NCBI GenBank assembly: GCA_017437905.1
Contig: JAFRWY010000027.1
Location: forward strand, 1-53,437
Source: Eubacterium sp.
Lineage (GTDB): Bacteria; Bacillota; Clostridia; Lachnospirales; Lachnospiraceae
Length of the DNA stretch: 53,437 bases
Reading direction: 5' to 3'
Below are positions 1 through 8,038 of this stretch, piece by piece. Position 1 is the stretch's first letter; each line of letters begins with the position of its first letter. The translations under genes were made by a program, and so were the position numbers. Below the pieces are notes generated by a model. The model saw only the letters and a program-made list of their open reading frames with translations, had not been told where the DNA came from and did not search any database.

Positions 1-234
1 GTTTTAGAGCCCTCTGGATTCACACTACTCTCAAACGGTGGATTGTGAGAATACACTTGATTCTGTGTTTTAGAGCCCTCTGGATTCACACTACTCTCAA
101 ACTGCTTTCACCTCGCCTGTGTAGCCATCTCCGTTTTAGAGCCCTCTGGATTCACACTACTCTCAAACACTGTAAGAATGTAAATAAAATCTAAAAAAGT
201 TTTAGAGCCCTCTGGATTCACACTACTCTCAAAC
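1..234 (-). CRISPR. Type II-A CRISPR array, leader-proximal end (partial)
   Basis: Four identical 36-bp repeats lie at 1-36, 67-102, 133-168 and 199-234, separated by three 30-bp spacers (37-66, 103-132, 169-198). On the plus strand the repeat begins GTTTTAGAGCCC and ends CTACTCTCAAAC. Read on the minus strand it begins GTTTGAGAGTAGTGTGAA, which resembles type II repeats of the Treponema denticola/clostridial kind. The array is probably transcribed on the minus strand, as are the cas genes, because the leader and csn2 lie on the high-coordinate side and the tracrRNA anti-repeat has the plus-strand sequence. The array reaches base 1, so its older, leader-distal part is outside the window and the total spacer number is unknown. 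All four repeats are identical. Confidence 0.98.
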
Positions 235-334
235 CTCAAATTCCATCTTCTCACATATCGAGATCATAGAATTGTTTGAAAATTCCGGCCCTACGATACC
301 GGTGTGATTCTCCAAAGGATATGAATCATTTATA
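235..334 (-). promoter_or_regulatory. CRISPR leader with ATTTGAG anchoring motif
   Basis: This is the 100-bp gap between the end of csn2 and the first repeat. On the minus strand it ends in GGAATTTGAG directly against the repeat. ATTTGAG at the leader-repeat junction is the motif known to direct spacer integration by type II-A Cas1-Cas2 in streptococci. The segment must also hold or pass on transcription into the array, but I see no convincing -35/-10 pair in it. Confidence 0.8.
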
Positions 335-1003
335 TTAAATTGTACATAAATCCTTGTCAATGATCAACCTCGATATTCCATCATAACGTTTACAATCAAT
401 ACCATCAATAAGTAACACGCTGTATTTATGCATGTTACAAGTAGTAATAAAGCCTTGCATATCGTCATCCGAAAAAAACAAGGTCATGTTAATAAATACA
501 AAAAGTTTATCACCTAACAGATCATTCACAATTGACATATAATTCAGAATACGTTCGATATTGGACGAACTATCATCTTCGATAGAAATATTAAACATCT
601 TGACCAAACCGGCAGGTGTTATGCCATTACAAACTAATGTTAAAGGAAAGTCCTCACTTAAATGATTTGCAAAACGTTCAATATTCGCCAGCATGCTCAT
701 AGTCACATGATAATTGTTTTCATCAAGAGCTCTTTCCTCTAGAATACTATTGATTTTACTTATCAACCTTTTTTCATTTAGATCAAATGGAATAAAGGAT
801 GTTACTAATTCTACCCTTTTCGATGGTTTTATTACTTTATCATTTTTTGACAGAATAAGTTCCCCTTCCATTCCTGTACTAATTTGTAAATAAAGATCCT
901 GTACAACATGGAGGAATAACTCTTTATGTTCTATTACCAAAGAAAAGACTTCACTCTCCCTGATGTTGATAATACCCGGAAGATAGTCTGCTGCTATTTT
1001 CAA
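335..1003 (-). CDS. csn2: CRISPR-associated protein Csn2 (type II-A)
   Basis: This 222-aa protein is the last cas gene before the array, has the usual Csn2 length (about 220 aa) and sits where Csn2 is expected, which defines the locus as subtype II-A. Family members form tetrameric rings that bind double-stranded DNA ends and are needed for spacer acquisition with Cas1, Cas2 and Cas9. Recognition is by position, size and general similarity (N-terminal [10 protein letters not shown], a long mixed alpha/beta body); no catalytic motif is expected. The start codon is TTG at 1001-1003, overlapping the TGA stop of cas2 (TTGA, 4-nt overlap), with an AAAGG-like ribosome site ahead of it. No nearby in-frame ATG exists. 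Translation is probably coupled to cas2. Confidence 0.88.
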   Translation of the reverse strand: MKIAADYLPGIINIRESEVFSLVIEHKELFLHVVQDLYLQISTGMEGELILSKNDKVIKPSKRVELVTSFIPFDLNEKRLISKINSILEERALDENNYHVTMSMLANIERFANHLSEDFPLTLVCNGITPAGLVKMFNISIEDDSSSNIERILNYMSIVNDLLGDKLFVFINMTLFFSDDDMQGFITTCNMHKYSVLLIDGIDCKRYDGISRLIIDKDLCTI

Positions 1004-1320
1004 ATGATAACCAACCTTTCGTCTGAATCAACCACGTTACTGACATATTTACCGGAGATATTCACTATCCCGGAAAACTGTTTCTCGGTAACAACTAATG
1101 CCTGAACCATACCTGCTGGAGGCTTATTCTTTTTCAGCATGGACAAAACAGAATTTTGAACTGTCTGATTTAAAACCATACGTGTATAGGCAGATTCCTG
1201 CATCATAACAAAACCATTCTTGATGAGTAGTTTTCGAAATTTCCGATATTCTCTTCGATCCTTATCAGTAATGGTTGGAAGATCAAAAAATACAATTATT
1301 CTCATAAATCGATAACTCAT
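1000..1320 (-). CDS. cas2: CRISPR-associated endonuclease Cas2
   Basis: The 106-aa protein starts [16 protein letters not shown], closely matching the start of streptococcal type II-A Cas2. D13 is the conserved aspartate of the first beta strand of this ferredoxin-like fold. Cas2 dimerises and bridges two Cas1 dimers in the integrase that inserts new spacers; nuclease activity is not needed for that role. The ATG overlaps the cas1 stop by 4 nt (ATGA) and its stop overlaps the csn2 TTG, so cas1-cas2-csn2 are almost certainly translated together. M6 is another possible start, but the match of the first five residues to the family favours the upstream ATG. Confidence 0.96.
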   Translation of the reverse strand: MSYRFMRIIVFFDLPTITDKDRREYRKFRKLLIKNGFVMMQESAYTRMVLNQTVQNSVLSMLKKNKPPAGMVQALVVTEKQFSGIVNISGKYVSNVVDSDERLVII

Positions 1321-2189
1321 ATCTCAATAAATTTAATTAATTCTGGATTATCCTCATCGATAGCATCAAATATACTTTTTGTATATAGTTTGATTGCATT
1401 TAACAGGGTTTGTTCCGTTGATCTTACTTTAAATCCCTGATTTAATACACCAACCAGCGCATGTTTCTCTTCTGTTCCAAAAGATTCAGGAATAGAAGCA
1501 CGTATCTCTTGATCAATGATAATCCGAAAAGGCTCCATAAGATCACAGCTGAGATTGTAATGATTAAATTGATTATCATGCGCCAGTCCAAGTTGTGTTA
1601 TATATCCGTTAGATACAACCTCTCGGTTAAAGGCTGACAGAAGCAGGGCATACCCATAATTCAGAGCTGAATTGATTGGGTTTTCCTCATCTGAACGAGT
1701 AAACTCCATTCCGAACAGTGCATTAAAATACACCTTTGCTGCATGACCTTCTCTGTTTGATACATCTCCTTCTTTGATTTCAGTAGTGTACCCTTGAAGC
1801 ATTTCAGCTTCTTTTTTCTTCTCATAACGTTCAAGTAGTCTTGCCTGATTCAGAATTTTTTCCCTTACAATACAGGTCCATATTCTTTTCTTGATCTCTT
1901 CCGGCCAGGAAATTTGTTGTTTGATTTTAAGAGAACTATTATATGCGCCATAGTACGGTAACAATTCTGATTGAGGACTTCTGGTTGAATCGCATAAAAT
2001 GACTTTTATTTTCTTATCAATCAAGGCAGACAACAGGCATCCGGTTAATGAAATGGCATTATTCTCTATCAGAAGAACTGCAATCTCATCCAGAAGAATT
2101 CTTTTGGTCTCTTCCCCTCGGATTACCATATAATTCATACTGTAGTCCAGTTTACACCTGGATGAGATTACAACAACTCTCCAACTCAT
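1317..2189 (-). CDS. cas1: CRISPR-associated integrase Cas1 (type II)
   Basis: This 290-aa protein is the catalytic subunit of the spacer-acquisition integrase. Metal-binding residues fit E147 (in NREGHAAK), H204 (GLAHDNQF) and E219 (CDLMEPFR), at nearly the same positions as in S. pyogenes Cas1 (E149, H205, E220). The N-terminal beta domain and C-terminal helical domain are both present and the length is normal, so it should be active. It begins 3 nt after the cas9 stop codon and overlaps cas2 by 4 nt. It acts with Cas2, Csn2 and Cas9 to cut out protospacers and insert them at the leader end of the array. Confidence 0.97.
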   Translation of the reverse strand: MSWRVVVISSRCKLDYSMNYMVIRGEETKRILLDEIAVLLIENNAISLTGCLLSALIDKKIKVILCDSTRSPQSELLPYYGAYNSSLKIKQQISWPEEIKKRIWTCIVREKILNQARLLERYEKKKEAEMLQGYTTEIKEGDVSNREGHAAKVYFNALFGMEFTRSDEENPINSALNYGYALLLSAFNREVVSNGYITQLGLAHDNQFNHYNLSCDLMEPFRIIIDQEIRASIPESFGTEEKHALVGVLNQGFKVRSTEQTLLNAIKLYTKSIFDAIDEDNPELIKFIEI

Positions 2190-2192
2190 TAA

Positions 2193-5100
2193 TCATAACT
2201 CCATTAAGTTTGGTGAAATAGTTTTATGAATTCCTGCCGGCGAATAATCTATCAATCTGACATCTGAAAATTTTGAAGATAGAATGTTCGCCCCCAGCAT
2301 CATTGCTCCACTTGCACTTTTTCCACCAATGCTTCTTAGATCACACCCTCCTGTTCTTCCAGTTTTTAGGAGACTTATACAATTTATAAGGGTTGAAATC
2401 TGCTCATCAAAACTTAGACTCTTGAAGGTATTAAAACCATCATATAACGTCTGATATTGATTTCCGGGCATATTACTAAATGGATCACTTTTTAGTTTAG
2501 AGATTAATTCGGATAATAATTCGATATTTCTATCTTCTGATAATTCATCAAATTGTTCGTCGTGTTTGAAATTACGATTAATCTTCTTTTTTTCAACGTA
2601 TTTTTCAATTTTATTAATATAACGCGTTACTTCTGAATCTAAGTATAAACTTTCCGCGCTTGTTAATAACAATTGTTTTCCACCACTTGCCTTTCCATTA
2701 ATCCAAACTTTATATCCATCGATTGAGAGTGTAGTTTTTATCTTTATAATTCTTAATCCAAATGGCAATTCAACATTTTTAATTTGTTTAGAATTCATAC
2801 TTTCAAGTGCGGATTGAATATAGTTATTGGCATAAGCTTTGTCATTAGTAAATCTATCGACAAATTGTAGTTCCACCGGAACAAACGACACCTCTTTCTT
2901 CCCACCACGTAGATACTTGGCTATTGCAAAGAAACTTGCAGTAGGCTTGTTATATCCGCCATATTTCTCGATATCCATATTCTTTTTGAGTGCAACCTGA
3001 CCATTTGTCTTCTTTAATGGCATCTGGTCAAAGAGTCCGCCCTTCTGACAGTATGCATATCTTGTGAGATGGATAATATTTCGTGCATAGGTTTTCTTTA
3101 CGGTTTCAATATCCTTATGGCTGTCCCAGATCGTCTTTTCACCATGAATAAGATCTTTTGTGAAAAGGATCTTTGTCTTCATACTATAGGTATCATGTAC
3201 ATTAAACCAACGCTTTGTAAAACGCTCATGGTATACATTTCCGGCTACAATATTCAAATATGCATCTTTTGCATGATGCAGGTCGTTGATGATTCGTGAT
3301 TTTGGTGCAAGGTCAAAGTCCTTTTTGAAATCAGCTGCCAGTCTTGCTTTGACATAAATAATTTCCGTGTCCGGATAAAGATTACTCAGTATCTGGGTTA
3401 CTGCCTTCATGGACTGTCGGGTTTCAACAAGCTGACGGTTAATGAATCCGAGTTTTTCTTCATCCGTAAAACGGGTGCTACGTGTGAGACGATGATACTT
3501 CTCTTTCGTGATCAATCCTTTATCACAAAGTGATTTCCAGAAAGGATACATCTTATCACGAATAGACTTGTCGATCGGATAGACATCGCTCTTATCCCCG
3601 TTAATCTTTGAAAGTACCAGGACACGGTTATTCAGGATACTGTCATCCTTTACAAGGCTTTGAGGATAAATGTGATCGATATTGTATTTATCTGTTTTGA
3701 TCAGCGATATATCAATCGGTTCACCGCTGTACATACATTTTCCGAGTTGCATATAGTAAAGGAAAAGTGCATCACTCTGAAGACGATTATTGGCATTATC
3801 GCCCATGTCCTCCAGTTGCCGTTCCAATTCTTTTGTATCTTCATCAACTACTTTGTACAGAGAGAGAATCTGCTCTTTTCTTGTGGTAGTCCTCTTCTTT
3901 TTTTCGTCTTCGCCTCGAGCCATTTCAACAAATATCTTACTCGGCGCATACCCCATTGTGGAAACAACATCATCCACTACTGCAAGGGTTCTTGTCACCG
4001 GGCGCTTTACGGCATTCGAAATTCCAAGATCTTCCATCTGTTCATTCAGACTCATCTTGTGTTCGGCGTAGTATTCATTTCGAAGCTTCTTTATTTCATC
4101 AGAAAATGTATATCGATCCGAAAGCAATTGCATCAGATTATCATTTGTTTCCCAAAGGAAATGCATGATTGTTCCGGCTTCCCCGGTTTCTCTGTTTGCA
4201 CCAACCAAACCATTCAGGAAGAATCCCGATAACCGGCCAAAATCTGAATACTTCAGTCGGGAAACATACTGCATATCTTCTTTTGATAAAAAGTTATATT
4301 CTCTTTTGAGCCAGTTCTTAAATCGACGGCGATCCTCGGCGTAGGTGCTTCGTCTTATGATTTTTTCAACATCTTCTTCGGTCAGTGTTTTATTTTCAAT
4401 AAGATTCCTGAAATCATATCGTGATTTCAGTGAAGCATTGATCTGAATGTCAATTCCGCTGAGTTCATCTCCTTTCTGGATAAAACCATTCGAAAGCAGA
4501 TGATCCTCAATCATTTTGGGTGTGACTTTTTTCTTTCTGCAGAACAGGTTTTCATAGACACTCTTTTTTGCCTCAACCGAAATCGATATACCGTTACTCT
4601 TCAGGTTGTTGATTTCATTTAATACGGTATACTTTGTATAGAGAAGCGACCATTTGGGGAGTACATCCTGCCCCGGAATGTACGTACAACTATTTGTCAT
4701 TCGGTCAATAAATGCTTCTTCACTTGCATCAAGATCTACAATAGAATCAAAATTCCATGGACGAATGATTCCATCCGCCTTTTTCACGATCCATGCGTAT
4801 TTTGATCGTTCATCCTTCTTCAATGGTCCGACAAAATAAGGGATTTTAAACTTAAATACCGATAATATTTTTTCTGTATTCTTATATCCATCATTATCTA
4901 CTGCAGTAAGGAACGGATAATGCTTCTCTGCATTTTCGAGAATGAGCTGTAATTCTTTGTAATATAGCTGATATGGGATGACACGATTATCAGTGTTCAC
5001 CTGTTTAGGAAGAAAAGTTGCATCAGCTATACGTTCCTTCAGCGCTTCTGCAAACTCCTGATCCTTTCCGGAAAACTCCTTTTTATCTAATTCCAAAGCC

Positions 5101-6260
5101 TTTTTCAGGTAGGCGAGAAACTCTTCTCTTGTCGCCTTGCCTTTTGGAAGTTCCTTCCCTTTTTTTACAGATTTCAGATTGTAGGAATATGCTGTATAGT
5201 TTTTGAGGTCTTTATCCGATTCACGGAAGATTTCATAATAAACCTTCTGAGAATAATTTCTTCTTACAAATGATTTCAGTCGGGAGAGATCTGATTTATG
5301 TTGCTCGTAAATCTGTATTTTGGATTCGGAAATGTATGCATATGATGACAGAATATCCGAAAGAACACTCCAATCATACATTGCAGCCATCTTTGCAATA
5401 AGCGGTGCATAGTCTCCCATCTGGGGGAGCACAACTTCCATATCATCACTGATCGTAATGCTTAGGTCTTCTTCAAATTCTGCATCAGGGAACAATTTGC
5501 TGCAATTGACTTTTTTTCCGGCCAGGAATGCAACCAATTCCTTACGATCCAAAAAATAATCATCGGCAGGAATATGTCCGGAATATAATAATTCTTTCAG
5601 TTCATTATTCTTCCTGTTGACGCCTTTTTCCTTTAGAATACTCCCCATTTTTATGATATCTTCAGTATCCCATGGGCGTTCAATGTCTTCAGAATCAAAA
5701 TAGGACATGAATTCCTCATAGAAAACGTTAAAATCGTTTATGCGATCTACATTCTCGGTTCCGACATCACTAAGAAAATGGCCTCTGTGAGACACAAGCC
5801 AGTCAATTGCTATATTATAAAGACGGATGTCAAACTTCTTCTCTTTGTTTCGGATCAGATCCATTATCAGATGATGAATCGTCGGATATACCGCATGATA
5901 ATCATGGTCTTTATATTCCTTATCATTGAAATACAGACTGATTTCATTCGGATTGGTAAGATCATCCCCATAAAGAGTACTCTCCTTCTTCCTGATATAA
6001 AAATATGGATCGATCTTAGATACTTCAGGCGAAAAGATTTCGTCAATCAGTTTCACTCTTTGCTGACGACGATCTAATCTTCTTCTGGCTGTCCGGAAGG
6101 ATCGTCGTTCTGCACATTGATTTGCAGCATCAAACAGATGAGCCCCCCACATGGCTTCACCTTTGTATTTAAGAACATTGTAACGTTCATCTGTAGTAGC
6201 ATACCCTACTGAATCTGTACCGATATCCAGTCCCAAATAATACTCTCCTGAATAATTCAT
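2193..6260 (-). CDS. cas9: CRISPR-associated endonuclease Cas9 (type II-A)
   Basis: This RNA-guided DNA endonuclease has 1355 residues from the ATG at 6258-6260 (MNYSGEYYLGLDIG). A GGGAGG ribosome site 9 nt upstream fixes that start; an upstream in-frame ATG would run through the tracrRNA anti-repeat and is rejected. Domains in order: RuvC-I with D12 (GLDIGTDSVG), arginine-rich bridge helix at about 49-68, a recognition lobe, RuvC-II with E779 (VEMARGE), HNH with H863 (IDHIYPQS, followed by NNRVLV), RuvC-III with H996 and D999 (LHHAKDAYLN), then the PAM-interacting C-terminus. All catalytic residues match S. pyogenes D10, E762, H840, H983 and D986, so both nuclease sites look intact. The size is in the II-A range (SpCas9 1368). 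PAM preference cannot be read from sequence. Confidence 0.98.
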   Translation of the reverse strand: MNYSGEYYLGLDIGTDSVGYATTDERYNVLKYKGEAMWGAHLFDAANQCAERRSFRTARRRLDRRQQRVKLIDEIFSPEVSKIDPYFYIRKKESTLYGDDLTNPNEISLYFNDKEYKDHDYHAVYPTIHHLIMDLIRNKEKKFDIRLYNIAIDWLVSHRGHFLSDVGTENVDRINDFNVFYEEFMSYFDSEDIERPWDTEDIIKMGSILKEKGVNRKNNELKELLYSGHIPADDYFLDRKELVAFLAGKKVNCSKLFPDAEFEEDLSITISDDMEVVLPQMGDYAPLIAKMAAMYDWSVLSDILSSYAYISESKIQIYEQHKSDLSRLKSFVRRNYSQKVYYEIFRESDKDLKNYTAYSYNLKSVKKGKELPKGKATREEFLAYLKKALELDKKEFSGKDQEFAEALKERIADATFLPKQVNTDNRVIPYQLYYKELQLILENAEKHYPFLTAVDNDGYKNTEKILSVFKFKIPYFVGPLKKDERSKYAWIVKKADGIIRPWNFDSIVDLDASEEAFIDRMTNSCTYIPGQDVLPKWSLLYTKYTVLNEINNLKSNGISISVEAKKSVYENLFCRKKKVTPKMIEDHLLSNGFIQKGDELSGIDIQINASLKSRYDFRNLIENKTLTEEDVEKIIRRSTYAEDRRRFKNWLKREYNFLSKEDMQYVSRLKYSDFGRLSGFFLNGLVGANRETGEAGTIMHFLWETNDNLMQLLSDRYTFSDEIKKLRNEYYAEHKMSLNEQMEDLGISNAVKRPVTRTLAVVDDVVSTMGYAPSKIFVEMARGEDEKKKRTTTRKEQILSLYKVVDEDTKELERQLEDMGDNANNRLQSDALFLYYMQLGKCMYSGEPIDISLIKTDKYNIDHIYPQSLVKDDSILNNRVLVLSKINGDKSDVYPIDKSIRDKMYPFWKSLCDKGLITKEKYHRLTRSTRFTDEEKLGFINRQLVETRQSMKAVTQILSNLYPDTEIIYVKARLAADFKKDFDLAPKSRIINDLHHAKDAYLNIVAGNVYHERFTKRWFNVHDTYSMKTKILFTKDLIHGEKTIWDSHKDIETVKKTYARNIIHLTRYAYCQKGGLFDQMPLKKTNGQVALKKNMDIEKYGGYNKPTASFFAIAKYLRGGKKEVSFVPVELQFVDRFTNDKAYANNYIQSALESMNSKQIKNVELPFGLRIIKIKTTLSIDGYKVWINGKASGGKQLLLTSAESLYLDSEVTRYINKIEKYVEKKKINRNFKHDEQFDELSEDRNIELLSELISKLKSDPFSNMPGNQYQTLYDGFNTFKSLSFDEQISTLINCISLLKTGRTGGCDLRSIGGKSASGAMMLGANILSSKFSDVRLIDYSPAGIHKTISPNLMEL

Positions 6261-6261
6261 C

Positions 6262-6290
6262 TTGACAAACCTCCCAATCATTGATATCCT
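6262..6290 (+). promoter_or_regulatory. tracrRNA promoter, overlapping the cas9 ribosome site
   Basis: A plus-strand TTGACA at 6262-6267 is followed by an exact 17-nt spacer and TATCCT at 6285-6290. That predicts a transcript start near 6297, just ahead of the anti-repeat at 6301. The -35 box begins 2 bp from the cas9 start codon and the spacer contains the cas9 Shine-Dalgarno sequence on the opposite strand. The -35 match is perfect; the -10 box matches 4 of 6. Confidence 0.72.
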
Positions 6291-6296
6291 ACAAAT

Positions 6297-6406
6297 GAAT
6301 TCAGAGCCCTCTGGATTCACACTACGAGTTCAAATAAAGTTTTACCAAATCGCCAGCTTGCTGGCCGCACAGTGGTGCATAAAAAAGGTCCTTCGGGACT
6401 TTTTTT
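6297..6406 (+). ncRNA. tracrRNA (antisense to the cas operon)
   Basis: The anti-repeat is at 6301-6325; 6303-6325 is a 23-nt exact copy of repeat bases 6-28. It is followed by GAGTTCAAATAAAG, which re-pairs with the other end of the repeat through a bulge and resembles known type II tracrRNAs. The tail contains a GCCAGCTTGCTGGC hairpin at 6352-6365, a possible small GCAC/GTGC hairpin at 6367-6378 and a terminator hairpin at 6381-6406. The RNA of about 110 nt would pair with pre-crRNA for RNase III processing and Cas9 loading. Both ends are predicted, the 5' end from the promoter and the 3' end from the T-tract. Confidence 0.9.
6381..6406. terminator. Bidirectional terminator between tracrRNA and WYL gene
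   Basis: The hairpin AAGGTCC-TTCG-GGACTT is flanked by A6 on the left and T7 on the right, so it has a U-tract in both directions. It ends the tracrRNA on the plus strand and lies at the very end of the WYL gene on the minus strand, which also limits read-through into cas9. Confidence 0.88.
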
Positions 6407-7394
6407 AGTATATTATTTTTAGACGTTTTGCTATTTCCTTCATCCGGTCAATCACAGATTCCGGAGATAGGATTCGTACATTTTCCCCTACTGCGATTAT
6501 CCAGCCCAGAAACTGGTCACTCACGCGAACATCTACTTCAAAATCAAAGGTTCCGTCCTTATTATCCTTGATTTCAATCTTTCGTCCGAAACGGTCAATC
6601 ATTACGCCGGCAAGATCATAGGATGCTCTTATTCTTACATGTTCTATATTTCCGTGAAACATGCCGAACGTACTTTGTGTAAATGCCTGCATATCATAAG
6701 AATCAAAATATGCTTTACCTTCTCGCGGTTCCTGTACAATACTCAGGTTCTTAATCTTGTCAACACGATAATGATGCATTTTCCCTATTCGATTATCATA
6801 TCCGACCATGTAGTAATTTTCATGATCAAACAACATTGCCCATGGACTAACATCATAGAACGCACCTTCATGTCTCAATTCTGCTTTTTTATTGACGTCC
6901 CATTGGAAATATTGGAAACGCACCTTATGATCATCCCGAATGGCTTGATGAAGATCATTCACCAGATAAAATATAGATTTATTGATTGCCTTCCGTTGAC
7001 CGCTGATGTAAACGTTATTCTCCAATCCTTTTGAATCATAATCACTGGCTAAACTCTGGAGTTTTCTGATTAAATCCTTTGTTTTTTGTTCTGTCAGAAA
7101 ATGCGAAGCCTGAACTGCGTCTATCATCAATCTTAATTCCGCAAGCTCAAAGCGACGGGCACCGATATGGTAATATACAGATCGCCCTATCTTCTCCATC
7201 ACGATATCGTGCCCTAATTCATTCAGGCACTGAATATCTTTATATAGTGTCTTTCGATTGACCGGAATACCAACTGATTCAAGATATATACGGATATCAT
7301 CTATTGAAAGACCATGATTTTCATCAGATTTTTCGTACAAAAAACTGGCCAGCAGAAGCAGTCTGGCACGATTATCTATGGTGTATTCTGACAT
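6405..7394 (-). CDS. WYL-domain transcriptional regulator (HTH + WYL)
   Basis: This 329-aa protein has an N-terminal winged-helix HTH (about 1-75, including a GIPVNRKTLYKDIQCL recognition region) and a WYL domain (about 145-250, with SPWAMLFDHENYYMVGYD and HHYRVDKI), plus a C-terminal WCX-like region. WYL proteins are ligand-responsive regulators often linked to CRISPR-Cas and other phage-defence loci. The gene lies 145 bp upstream of cas9 on the same strand and is separated from it only by the tracrRNA. Its stop codon falls inside the shared terminator. A GGGGG-containing ribosome site precedes the ATG. Control of cas9 or the tracrRNA is an inference from position. Confidence 0.9.
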   Translation of the reverse strand: MSEYTIDNRARLLLLASFLYEKSDENHGLSIDDIRIYLESVGIPVNRKTLYKDIQCLNELGHDIVMEKIGRSVYYHIGARRFELAELRLMIDAVQASHFLTEQKTKDLIRKLQSLASDYDSKGLENNVYISGQRKAINKSIFYLVNDLHQAIRDDHKVRFQYFQWDVNKKAELRHEGAFYDVSPWAMLFDHENYYMVGYDNRIGKMHHYRVDKIKNLSIVQEPREGKAYFDSYDMQAFTQSTFGMFHGNIEHVRIRASYDLAGVMIDRFGRKIEIKDNKDGTFDFEVDVRVSDQFLGWIIAVGENVRILSPESVIDRMKEIAKRLKIIY

Positions 7395-7468
7395 GGAATT
7401 CCCCCGAACAATTTATATGATTATTTTATCATAGTTAATATGTAAATGCATTATCTGATTAAGCCAAA

Positions 7469-7504
7469 GAAGGACAGAGTCCTTATTTTGGGACTCTGTC
7501 CTTC
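7469..7504 (-). terminator. Perfect 14-bp hairpin after the DUF6935-like gene
   Basis: GAAGGACAGAGTCC at 7469-7482 pairs perfectly with 7491-7504 around an 8-nt loop. It sits 18 bp beyond the stop of the minus-strand gene at 7523 and is followed on that strand by TTTGGCTTAAT, a short U-tract. It probably ends the deoD-Nudix-hypothetical operon and separates it from the CRISPR-side block. Confidence 0.65.
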
Positions 7505-7522
7505 TGCAGTAGATGATTACGT

Positions 7523-8020
7523 TTACGCCCACGGATCCTGGCTTACCGGGATCCGGATATCCACGATCAGGATCTGATCCCAGAGGAACCACTGGCCGGT
7601 GGAGGGCTTAAGACGCAAGGTCACCGGACGCGGTGAATCTGCACCTCCGCTGAAAACATCAAACTTCTTATACCCCTGATCCGCGATCTGTGCATGAGAG
7701 TCCTGGGTATGTACGGTGAACGGCTGTGCCGGTTCGTAATTGTTCTCCGGTGTTGCACCCTCCATATAGGAACGGGCGATATACGCCTTCCCGCCGCCCA
7801 GACGCTCACGAAGGAACTGAAGCTCCAGCTGGGACAACGGGCGCGGACCCCGGAGGAAGTTCAGCATATTAATACTCTCCTGGGCGTTCTTCTCATATGC
7901 ATTCAGTGCGGCTACGGTCAGAGCAGCCACGGCTTCCGGCTGCGTCAGAGCCGCTTCCGGTAATGCCTGCAGTTCAGCCAGTGTGGTCGGAAATGATGAA
8001 AGTGTTACATGATAATCCAT
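7523..8020 (-). CDS. DUF6935-like protein of unknown function
   Basis: This 165-aa soluble protein has no signal peptide or membrane segment. It resembles, from memory, the DUF6935 family of Clostridia: an Ala/Leu-rich helical N-terminus (LAELQALPEAALTQPEA), a middle LRGPRPLSQLE segment, and a C-terminal beta region with GGADSPRP and STGQWFLWDQ and the ending SQDPWA. No catalytic motif is evident and the function is unknown. It starts 18 nt after the Nudix stop codon and is probably the last gene of a deoD-Nudix operon. Confidence 0.7.
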   Translation of the reverse strand: MDYHVTLSSFPTTLAELQALPEAALTQPEAVAALTVAALNAYEKNAQESINMLNFLRGPRPLSQLELQFLRERLGGGKAYIARSYMEGATPENNYEPAQPFTVHTQDSHAQIADQGYKKFDVFSGGADSPRPVTLRLKPSTGQWFLWDQILIVDIRIPVSQDPWA

Positions 8021-8038
8021 ATCTGATTCCCCCCTCTT

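Noticed and set aside
6261-6320. Upstream extension of cas9 by 20 residues
   Set aside because: It would code through the tracrRNA anti-repeat, lacks a ribosome site, and the ATG at 6258-6260 has GGGAGG at correct spacing and the family-typical N-terminus.
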